The translations under genes were made by a program, and so were the position numbers. The notes under the pieces are model-generated. The model made no database searches, was not told the DNA's origin, and saw only the letters and a program-made list of their open reading frames with translations. From assembly GCA_023228865.1 (NCBI GenBank), contig JALOAH010000055.1, forward strand, positions 1-30,670: 30,670 nt of DNA. Reading direction: 5' to 3'. Of this stretch, positions 16,994 to 24,158 are shown piece after piece (positions within the stretch are counted from its first letter, which is position 1; the number at the start of each line of letters is the position of its first letter). Origin of the DNA: Porticoccaceae bacterium (lineage in GTDB: Bacteria > Pseudomonadota > Gammaproteobacteria > Pseudomonadales > Porticoccaceae).

Positions 16994-18373
16994 ATGACTA
17001 TCAAAAAGGTTCTTATCTGCCTGACACTCGCGCTTCCCTGTGCCGCTTATGCAGGTTCCAGCGCCTATAAAGTTGCCCGTGGCGATACCCTTTTTGGCAT
17101 AGCGAAAAACTTCAACACCTCCGTCCCTGAGTTACTTGCCTATAACGGGCTGTCTTCGCACCGAATCGTTCCTGGGCAAACCCTGAAAATTCCATCCCAA
17201 TCTGGCAGTGACAGTAGCAGCCAGGAGCGCAGTTACACCGTGCGTTCCGGCGATTCTCTCTCGGCCATTGCTTCCAGCCACCGCGTCTCCCTGGAAGTTC
17301 TGCGCAGCCATAACCGCATCAGGGGCAGTCTGCTGCACCCCGGCCAGGTTCTCTTTATTCCCGAAGGCAGCAGCCCCTATACCGCGCCCACCAACAAGCA
17401 GACAGTGGCAGTTCACAATGTCAGGCGGGGCGACACTCTTTGGGATATCGCCAAACACTACCGAGTGTCAGTTGCGTCCATCAGCAGATTCAACGGCATT
17501 GCCAAAAACGCCGCCCTCATACCCGGGCAATCCATTCGCATTCCCAGCGGCGGCCTGGCTCATAAAGCCACTTCAAATTCAAGCACTTATCTAGCAAAAG
17601 GCGCTGCCGACCCGCGCCTGGAATCCCGCAGCGTCATGATCATCGACGCCCTGTCCGGAACGCCTCTTTACCAGAAGAACGCCGATGCGGTGAAGTCCAT
17701 CGCCTCCATCACCAAGCTGATGACGGCCATGGTGACACTAGACGCCAATCTGGCTATGGACGAAATCCTGACCATTGACAGCAACGACCTGGATCGCCTC
17801 AAGGGAACTGGCTCGCGGCTGCCCATGGGGACAAAACTGAGCAGATACGACATGCTCCATCTGGCGTTGATGTCGTCGGAAAACCGCGCCGCATCGGCGC
17901 TGTCGCGCCATTACCCGGGTGGCAAGAGCGCATTTTTAACGGCCATGAACAACAAGGCAAAAGCCCTTGGCATGGGCAGCAGTTTTTTCGCTGACGCCAC
18001 TGGCCTCAACCCGAAAAATGTGTCCACCGCCGAAGATCTGGCAAAAATGGTGGCAGCAGCGAGCAAGTACGACCTGATTCGAAACTTTTCCACCGACCAG
18101 GAAGAGCTGATGAGAATATCCAGGGTCGGCACTCTGCAATATCGCAATACCAACCCATTGGTTCGCCAGGGTGATAGCAACATATCCCTGAGCAAAACCG
18201 GCTATATCAATGAAGCCGGTCGCTGCCTGGTGATGAAAACAACCATCGGCGCAAGACCGGCCTATATGGTTTTCCTCCAGTCCGGCGGCAAATACGCCCC
18301 CATCAGCGACGCCAAGCGCGTCAAGCAGTGGATCGAATCCGGCGCTGCGGGCATCAATCTGGCGGCACTCTAG
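16994..18373 (+). CDS. D-alanyl-D-alanine peptidase (PBP5/7-like, S11) with three LysM domains
   Basis: Exported peptidoglycan peptidase of 459 residues. A signal peptide (1-20, AAYA cleavage) precedes three LysM domains at about 24-67, 80-123 and 139-184, each with the xVxxGDTLxxIA and PGQ.L.IP pattern. The S11 catalytic domain follows (about 205-455), with SITK (238-241), SEN (295-297) and KTG (401-403). This active-site set matches PBP7-type D,D-endopeptidases and carboxypeptidases. The LysM repeats should bind glycan strands and hold the enzyme on the wall. No C-terminal amphipathic anchor like that of PBP5 is evident. The gene appears to be transcribed alone. Triple LysM fused to S11 is an uncommon layout. 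Confidence 0.92.
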   Translation: MTIKKVLICLTLALPCAAYAGSSAYKVARGDTLFGIAKNFNTSVPELLAYNGLSSHRIVPGQTLKIPSQSGSDSSSQERSYTVRSGDSLSAIASSHRVSLEVLRSHNRIRGSLLHPGQVLFIPEGSSPYTAPTNKQTVAVHNVRRGDTLWDIAKHYRVSVASISRFNGIAKNAALIPGQSIRIPSGGLAHKATSNSSTYLAKGAADPRLESRSVMIIDALSGTPLYQKNADAVKSIASITKLMTAMVTLDANLAMDEILTIDSNDLDRLKGTGSRLPMGTKLSRYDMLHLALMSSENRAASALSRHYPGGKSAFLTAMNNKAKALGMGSSFFADATGLNPKNVSTAEDLAKMVAAASKYDLIRNFSTDQEELMRISRVGTLQYRNTNPLVRQGDSNISLSKTGYINEAGRCLVMKTTIGARPAYMVFLQSGGKYAPISDAKRVKQWIESGAAGINLAAL

Positions 18374-19004
18374 ACCCTCTAGCGAGTCACTCACACCAAA
18401 TACAAAGCCATGGCGCCTGAAAACAGCGCCATGGCCAGATTGCATACTGATTCCTGGTTGATTTATAGCCTGCGGTAATCCCCCCATTTTTAACTGCAGC
18501 TAAAAGTAGAGGTTAGTGAGTGAGTTGGGCCAGTCGCTGTTTCGGCGTGAACCCGCCAACACCCATGTTGCTGTTTTTAAAGCACGAACACTTAAGTGCC
18601 AACACTGGGAACGCAAAAGTAAAAAATTATCAATAAGTCATTGACAGTTGCCGTCAGGATTTCAATAATCGAGGCGTTGCAGCTGTACTGAATCTGCCGG
18701 GAGTCGCCTTTGAAGAATCCCCAGACGCAGGCAAAACAGAGCACCGCTTTTTGCCGTAAAGCGTCTATTCCAGCGCTGACCAGCGCACCCCCAGAGCCTT
18801 CAATGCTCGGTTTTTCTACCCCCTGCACTTTGTCACACCCCCTACTGCAGTATCGCCAACACCAGCCACGACTTTCCAACTCACCCACCAACAGCCTTAA
18901 CTCGCCAACCTCATCGTCACCATCTCCACATCACCACATTTTCCAGCCCGTTATATCTGTCACTTCACCTTTAGCTTTTTTCCTGTACAGACGAGGATCA
19001 CACC
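18374..19004. other. 630-bp gene-poor region before phoH
   Basis: No convincing gene is seen. It holds a 10-bp perfect inverted repeat (18407-18416 and 18426-18435, GCCATGGCGC and its complement), likely the 3' end of the peptidase mRNA although no T-run follows. It also holds the 10-bp palindrome CACTTAAGTG (18589-18598) and a 99-codon minus-strand frame (18592-18891) of atypical composition. A C-rich, G-poor tract (18871-18940) lies just before phoH. The two 100-codon-class frames here have no recognisable domain. Confidence 0.6.
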
Positions 19005-20441
19005 ATGGACTCTGGCAATGCCCTGCGTATTGAAAAAAATAAACTCAAAACGGTCGTTAAAAAGACCTATGTTCTGGATACCAATGTTCTTCTTCATGAC
19101 CCCACCGCCATCATGGCCTTCAAGGAGCACCATGTGGTGATTCCCATGACGGTGCTTGAAGAGCTCGACGACATCAAGGATCGCCGGGATAAAACTGTCA
19201 GCCGCGAAGCCCGCATTGCCATTCAGATGATCGACAAGGTGGTGGATGAAGCTTCCCCCCAGCAAATTCAGGAAGGGGTGAAAGTAAAAGGTTCCAACAT
19301 CGAGGGGCTATCGGGCACCCTGGCCATTTACCCCGACCAACTACTCAACGACAACGACGACATCCCCTATCTCGACGGCACCCGCGACCAGGCCAACGAC
19401 AACCGCATTATCAATGTTGCTCTGCGCCTGCAGGCGGAAAATCCCAAGGACTTTATCTGCCTGGTGACCAAAGACATCAATATGCGCATCAAGGCCAAGG
19501 GTTCCGGGCTGCTTCATGTGGAAGACTATCGCCGCGACCGGGTGCTGGACGACATCGATCTGCTCACCAAGGGCTATGAACACCTCGAAGGGGATTTCTG
19601 GTCTACGATTTCGGAAGTGGAAACCCAGCGGGAAGGCAATTACGCCGTTTATCGCATTCCCCGCCGCTTTCTGCCCCAGGCCTACCCTGGCATGTTTATC
19701 TACGACGACAACGAGTTTATCGCCCTGGTGAAACGGGTTGAGCGCGACGATGTTTACCTGCGCTGCGAGTGCCGGGAAAAACTCATGCACAGGCGCTTTT
19801 GGGGAATGGCGCCGCGCAATCTCGAGCAGGCCATGGCCATGGCTCTGCTGGAAGACGAAAGCCTGGATATGACCGTGCTCACGGGGCCCGCCGGCTCAGG
19901 AAAAACCCTGCTGGCACTGGCCTACGGCCTTCACGCCATTCTCGAATTGAAAAAATACAGCAAGCTGATTGTCGCCCGCTCAACGCCGCCCATGGCCGAA
20001 GACATCGGTTTTCTTCCCGGTACCGAAGAGGAAAAAATGGCGCCCTGGCTGGCGGCCTTTGATGACAATCTCGAAATCATGCACGGCGCCGACGAATCCT
20101 GTCACGGCAGCATTGCCTATGTGAAAGAGCGCGCCAACATTCAATTCAAATCACTGAATTTCATGCGCGGCCGCTCCTTTAACAACGCCTACATCATTAT
20201 TGACGAGAGCCAGGGGCTGACCCAGTTTCAGCTCAAGTCTGTCATCAGCCGTGTCGGCGCGGATTCCAAAATCGTGGTGTTGGGCAATCTGGCTCAGATC
20301 GACAATAAATATATCTCCCCGCTCACTTCGGGTCTGACCTATCTGGTGGAGAAAAGCAAACACTATCACCATGCCGGTGTTATGCATATCAATGGCATTG
20401 TCAGATCTCGGCTGGCGGCCTTTGCCGAAGAACAGTTGTGA
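19005..20441 (+). CDS. PhoH-like protein with PIN domain (PhoH2/YlaK type)
   Basis: Predicted ATP-dependent RNase or helicase of the PIN-PhoH group. It has 478 residues. The N-terminal PIN nuclease domain (about 20-170) contains YVLDTNVLLHDP with D25, EELD (about 52-55) and CLVTKDINM with D157 as likely metal-binding acids. The C-terminal PhoH ATPase has P-loop GPAGSGKT (294-301), MRGRSFNNAYIIIDESQ as the Walker B region and LGNLAQID. Family members act as toxin-antitoxin-linked RNA unwinding nucleases in some bacteria, but no antitoxin-like small gene is visible beside this one. The ATG at 19005 follows GAGGA. A REP pair follows the stop. Confidence 0.92.
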   Translation: MDSGNALRIEKNKLKTVVKKTYVLDTNVLLHDPTAIMAFKEHHVVIPMTVLEELDDIKDRRDKTVSREARIAIQMIDKVVDEASPQQIQEGVKVKGSNIEGLSGTLAIYPDQLLNDNDDIPYLDGTRDQANDNRIINVALRLQAENPKDFICLVTKDINMRIKAKGSGLLHVEDYRRDRVLDDIDLLTKGYEHLEGDFWSTISEVETQREGNYAVYRIPRRFLPQAYPGMFIYDDNEFIALVKRVERDDVYLRCECREKLMHRRFWGMAPRNLEQAMAMALLEDESLDMTVLTGPAGSGKTLLALAYGLHAILELKKYSKLIVARSTPPMAEDIGFLPGTEEEKMAPWLAAFDDNLEIMHGADESCHGSIAYVKERANIQFKSLNFMRGRSFNNAYIIIDESQGLTQFQLKSVISRVGADSKIVVLGNLAQIDNKYISPLTSGLTYLVEKSKHYHHAGVMHINGIVRSRLAAFAEEQL

Positions 20442-20447
20442 GAATTT

Positions 20448-20516
20448 AGCCAGCGCCAGCAGGCGCTGGCTCCTACTGAAGCATCCTCCTTCGGCGGGAG
20501 CCAGCCCTGCTGGCGA
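20448..20516. repeat. REP pair (REPIN/BIME-like) after phoH
   Basis: Two REP-like units face each other. On minus, unit 1 (20476 down to about 20448) reads GTAGGAGCCAGCGCCTGCTG, then GCG. On plus, unit 2 (20493-20516) reads GGCGGGAGCCAGCCCTGCTG, then GCGA. They share GGAGCCAGC-(G)-CCTGCTGGCG with one base missing in unit 2. Unit 1 alone forms a 10-bp hairpin (20448-20457 with 20462-20471), and the units also pair with each other through GCTGGCTCC. The GTAG foot and layout match REP elements moved by TnpA-REP (RAYT) transposases in Pseudomonas. No RAYT gene is in the window. Confidence 0.75.
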
Positions 20517-20638
20517 TAGGGGCTTGAGATTGCCCCGCCTGGCCTCCCGCCCTGCCGGGAAAAACACATTGAGTGTTGCGCGTGAAAAACTGCCTGGATT
20601 GAAAAGCCATCAGAATTGAAAACCTGGCTGACCATCAT

Positions 20639-21154
20639 TCAATGATTAAGGAGGACAAAACCAGGGTCATCAAAATAGCGGCCATAATCATTGACAGCCG
20701 CCACGATTTTGCCAGCGCCCCGTTGGCGCTGCTGATCTTTAACCCGCCCTTGCATAATGCCCACGCCAGACAGGATTGTGGCGATGATCTTATGTAACTG
20801 GACATCCGCAGCTGGCTCCAGCTGGCAGTTGTTAACCAAAAATGTTATCTCGGCGCTGACAGCGTCAGCCAATAAATCGTACTCTGCATGACTTATTCCG
20901 CCGCGATGAATAGCGGGAATTGCCTCGGCCATCAGGCCGCGCAACCGCGCCATGCCCGCCCGCAGGGGCGAATCCGTAGCCCACTTGTTGCCATTATCCA
21001 GTTCCAGAGTATGGCCACCATCGCCATGGTCTGGATGATATTGGGCTGTATGATCCTGGCTCCCGTGATCTGTGGCAGCAGATGACGGCATCGCGACAAC
21101 CATCAGCGCCATACAACCCAGGGCGAAAGCAGCAGCAACGCGTTGGCTTTTCAT
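20639..21154 (-). CDS. Exported histidine-rich protein, divergent from nos
   Basis: Hypothetical periplasmic protein of 171 residues. A signal peptide (1-27, AMPSSAA cleavage region) is followed by a histidine/aspartate-rich stretch (about 28-50, six His, pattern DHGSQDH..YHPDHGDGGH) that could bind metal. Then follows a helical domain with KWATDSPLRAGMARLRGLM and LQLEP-like and LHKIIATILSGV segments. It loosely resembles proteins annotated DnrO near denitrification genes; I treat that name as unproven. The ATG at 21152-21154 is chosen because AAGGA lies upstream and the signal peptide starts there; the frame runs further upstream without support. It is 18 bp after the DUF454 gene, so the two are co-transcribed. 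Confidence 0.72.
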   Translation of the reverse strand: MKSQRVAAAFALGCMALMVVAMPSSAATDHGSQDHTAQYHPDHGDGGHTLELDNGNKWATDSPLRAGMARLRGLMAEAIPAIHRGGISHAEYDLLADAVSAEITFLVNNCQLEPAADVQLHKIIATILSGVGIMQGRVKDQQRQRGAGKIVAAVNDYGRYFDDPGFVLLNH

Positions 21155-21171
21155 AGGGGTTTTCCTTCTCA

Positions 21172-21549
21172 TCATTGATTGCCGATAGGGGGGGCGTCCG
21201 CCTGGCGCCACAGCCAAATGGCCAGGCACAGCAAAAACAGCGGCAGCAACCATCGCACCACATTGGGCACGGGACTGAACCAGACCATCGCCGCACTGCT
21301 CACCATCAACCAGCTGGCGAGCCATTTGGCCTTGCGCGGCACCACGCGATGGCCGCGCCAATCACGGATCAGTGCGCCATAGCGGACATGGTTCAACAGC
21401 GACGCCTCAAGAGCTGGCCAACCGTTTTTGGCCGCCCAGGCCGACACCAGCAGAAAAGGTGTCGTCGGCAGGCCGGGAATGATGACCCCCACAGCCGCCA
21501 ACCCCATTGTGACAAGGGCAACGCCGCGCCACAGCCATTGTTTGATCAT
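21172..21549 (-). CDS. DUF454 (YbaN-like) inner-membrane protein
   Basis: Small membrane protein of 125 residues with the DUF454 pattern: a first membrane helix with GLAAVGVIIPGLPTTPFLLVSAWA, then NHVRYGALIRDWRGHRVVPRKAKW in the loop, and two C-terminal helices (about 77-115). The biochemical role of the family is unknown. The gene is the first of a two-gene unit with the histidine-rich protein and is divergent from nosR, which suggests a link with denitrification or metal handling. The start at the ATG 21547-21549 has only a weak GAG site. A small dyad CCCGTT/AACGGG (21559-21572) lies in its leader. Confidence 0.85.
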   Translation of the reverse strand: MIKQWLWRGVALVTMGLAAVGVIIPGLPTTPFLLVSAWAAKNGWPALEASLLNHVRYGALIRDWRGHRVVPRKAKWLASWLMVSSAAMVWFSPVPNVVRWLLPLFLLCLAIWLWRQADAPPIGNQ

Positions 21550-21857
21550 AACTCTAAACCCGTTTCAACGGGGAAAGGAAAACAAAAGCGGCGGCATTTG
21601 TACAGGGGTCACATGCAAAACAAACCTGAACCACTGAAACGACCGCCGAGCCGCTTATACCCGCATAAAACCCGAGACCGAGTTTGTAGGGATGCAATGT
21701 GGAGATTGACTACCCACAAATAGGTACTTAAAAGCAGATTTTCATAACCACAAAGCGGCATAAAGTCAAAGTTCCGAGGCAAAAGTGATTGTTTTCTTGA
21801 CCCAATTCCTAGCGGGGCTAGAATCATGGCTAAGTTGTACGAAATATTGAAACCGCC
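21550..21857. other. Divergent regulatory region between DUF454 gene and nosR
   Basis: This 308-bp stretch holds the nosR promoter at its right end and the CCCGTT/AACGGG dyad at its left. A 72-codon minus-strand frame (21609-21827) has no recognisable features. I looked for a Dnr/FNR box (TTGAT-N4-ATCAA). The best candidate is TTGAC-TACC-CACAA (21706-21719), with only about seven of ten matches, not convincing. Control by oxygen or nitric oxide is expected from other nos clusters but is not shown here. Confidence 0.5.
21797..21824 (+). promoter_or_regulatory. Sigma-70-type promoter of nosR
   Basis: TTGACC (21797-21802) and TAGAAT (21819-21824) are separated by 16 bp, with the nosR ATG 34 bp downstream of the -10 box. 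The -35 match is good enough that some activator-independent expression is plausible. Confidence 0.55.
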
Positions 21858-24080
21858 ATGGCCTATGCTGTCAGCTCCAAATTCAGAATGTTGTTTATCT
21901 GGCTATTCTCGACCCTCGCTGTCCTGGGTCTGTTGGTCACCGGACTAGCAAAGCCTCTCGCGGACACCGCTGACAAGGGTTACGGCAACCAGGGCGCCGC
22001 CGATCAAATTTCCAATCTGGTTGAAGAACGCATTTACAAAGCCTTTCCCGATCTCACCGCCATTTCTGAACCCGAAGGGGAATACCAGACACTGACCATT
22101 TACAACGGCGACGACATTATTGGCTACGCCTTTGAAAGCATCAATGTCACTACTGTTCCCGCCTATTCCGGCAAGCCCATCAATATGCTGATTATCCTTG
22201 ACCCCAAGGCTGTGATTCGCGATGCCTATGTGCTTGAACACCACGAACCCATCCTCCTGATCGGTATTCCAGAAGAAAAGCTCCACACCTTCAACACCAA
22301 ATATGAAGGTATTCAGGTGGAGCAGCGGGTGGTGGTGGGTCGCTCCAACGACCCCGAGGCCATCACCATTGATGCCATTACCGGCGCCACCGTAACCGTT
22401 ATGGTGATTAATGATGTGGTTATGCGCTCCGCCCATAAGGTAGCCATAGCACTGGGGCTGGTTGAGGTCTCAGCAGCTGTTGTCCAGGCGCCAGCCACGG
22501 TACCCATGGATCTGTTCGAACCCGCTGACTGGAACAAACTTACCGGCAACGGGGCAATTCGTTCCCTGAAGCTCAGCCACCAGCAAATCAGAGACGCCTT
22601 TCGCGGCACCGAGGCAGAAAGTACCGACACCCTTTCCGAAGCAGAGGCGAACGAGACCTTTATCGACCTCTATGTGGCCTATCTCAATCCCCCCACCATC
22701 GGCCGCAATTTGCTGGGAGAAAATCAATACCGTTTTCTGATGGAAGATCTAAAACCGGGGGAGCATGCCATCGCCGTTCTGGGTCGTGGCGATTATTCCT
22801 TTAAGGGCTCTGGCTATGTTCGCGGCGGCATTTTTGACCGTATACAGTTGCGCCAATTCGGCGACACCATCAGTTTCCGCGACCTGGACCACCAGCGCCT
22901 CACCGATGTCTTCGCTGCGGGCATGCCCACTTTTGACGAGATGTCGGTATTTATTATTCGCGACCACTACCACTTTGATCCAGGAACACCCTGGTCGCTG
23001 GAATTGCTGGTGCGCCGCCAAACCGGGCCGGTCAGCGGCATTTTTACCAGCTTTGAGCTCGGCTACCAGACACCGGAAAGCTACATAGAGCGCCCCCCGC
23101 CCAGCCCAGAAGAACTTGCCGCCATCGAAGAAGCGAAGCGCCCCGTCTGGCTGAACATCTGGTATCAGAAGAGCTGGCAAATCGCCGTGATCTGTGTCGC
23201 CCTGCTGTTGCTCACCGTGATTCTGTTTATGCAGGACAAGTTTGCCCAGTACCCGCGCTTTCTCAGCCATTTGCGCCATGGCTATCTGATCTTTACCCTC
23301 GTGTTTATCGGCTGGTACTCCCTCGGACAGCTGTCCATCGTCAACGTTCTCACTTTTGTCCACGCCCTGGTACAGGACTTCCACTGGACACTGTTCCTCA
23401 CCGATCCAATCATTTTTATTCTCTGGGTATCCACAGCTGCCAGCGTCCTGTTCTTCGGTCGCGGCGTTTTTTGTGGTTGGCTGTGTCCTTTCGGCGCCCT
23501 GCAGGAATTGATTAACGAAGGGGCGCGCAAGCTCAAGATTCGCCAGTTTGAATTGCCTTTTGCCGTCCACGAGCGACTCTGGGCAATCAAATACATTATT
23601 CTGTTGGTGCTTTTTGGGATCTCCCTCGACTCCTTGTCGATGGCAGAACAGTTCTCAGAGGTCGAGCCCTTCAAAACCGCCATTACCCTCAAGTTCGATC
23701 GCCAGTGGTGGTTCGTTCTCTACGCCGTGATTTTGCTGGTTATCAATATTTTTACCCGCAAAGTCTATTGCCGTTACATCTGCCCCCTGGGGGCTGCCCT
23801 GGTCATTCCCAGCAAATTCCGTCTCTTTGACTGGCTGAAGCGCCGCAAAGAGTGCGGTAACCCCTGCCAGGTTTGCGCCAACGAATGTGAAATACACGCA
23901 ATTCACCCGGATGGTCATATTAATCACAACGAGTGCCATTACTGCCTCGATTGTCAAATGACCTACTACAATGACAACAAGTGCCCGCCGTTGATTGCCA
24001 AGAAAAAACGTAGAAACAAAAGCAAGGGCACTGCAACCGGCACAGAGTTTATCCCTGTTGTAGAAGTTATTACTCCCTAG
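21858..24080 (+). CDS. nosR: NosR, membrane flavo-iron-sulfur protein of N2O respiration
   Basis: Polytopic membrane protein needed for nosZ expression and for electron supply to NosZ. It has 740 residues. An N-terminal membrane or signal segment (11-30) leads into the periplasmic FMN-binding domain, whose covalent attachment motif is ITGATVT (174-180). Several membrane helices follow (about 430-640), with the cytoplasmic CGWLCPFGALQE and CRYICPLGAAL motifs. The C-terminal ferredoxin part has CGNPCQVCANECEI and CHYCLDC followed by CPP, enough for two 4Fe-4S clusters. All features of full-length NosR are present. It starts the nosRZ transcript; no strong Shine-Dalgarno sequence precedes the ATG. 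Confidence 0.97.
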   Translation: MAYAVSSKFRMLFIWLFSTLAVLGLLVTGLAKPLADTADKGYGNQGAADQISNLVEERIYKAFPDLTAISEPEGEYQTLTIYNGDDIIGYAFESINVTTVPAYSGKPINMLIILDPKAVIRDAYVLEHHEPILLIGIPEEKLHTFNTKYEGIQVEQRVVVGRSNDPEAITIDAITGATVTVMVINDVVMRSAHKVAIALGLVEVSAAVVQAPATVPMDLFEPADWNKLTGNGAIRSLKLSHQQIRDAFRGTEAESTDTLSEAEANETFIDLYVAYLNPPTIGRNLLGENQYRFLMEDLKPGEHAIAVLGRGDYSFKGSGYVRGGIFDRIQLRQFGDTISFRDLDHQRLTDVFAAGMPTFDEMSVFIIRDHYHFDPGTPWSLELLVRRQTGPVSGIFTSFELGYQTPESYIERPPPSPEELAAIEEAKRPVWLNIWYQKSWQIAVICVALLLLTVILFMQDKFAQYPRFLSHLRHGYLIFTLVFIGWYSLGQLSIVNVLTFVHALVQDFHWTLFLTDPIIFILWVSTAASVLFFGRGVFCGWLCPFGALQELINEGARKLKIRQFELPFAVHERLWAIKYIILLVLFGISLDSLSMAEQFSEVEPFKTAITLKFDRQWWFVLYAVILLVINIFTRKVYCRYICPLGAALVIPSKFRLFDWLKRRKECGNPCQVCANECEIHAIHPDGHINHNECHYCLDCQMTYYNDNKCPPLIAKKKRRNKSKGTATGTEFIPVVEVITP

Positions 24081-24158
24081 ACCCTAAGCTTACAGATAGT
24101 TCATAGATACAAAAACCGGGTCCACAGCCCGCACTCATATACTGATAGGAGCTATGCC

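Noticed and set aside
18710..19033. 107-codon plus-strand frame overlapping the phoH start
   Set aside because: Low-complexity Ser/Pro/His composition arising from the C-rich leader, no ribosome-binding site, and overlap with a clear gene.
21706..21719. Dnr/FNR-like box TTGAC-TACC-CACAA upstream of nosR
   Set aside because: Only about seven of ten consensus positions match, the right half-site is poor, and it lies about 90 bp above the -35 box.
21609..21827. 72-codon minus-strand frame in the nosR control region
   Set aside because: Covers the nosR promoter, has no domain or good start signal, and its composition is atypical.
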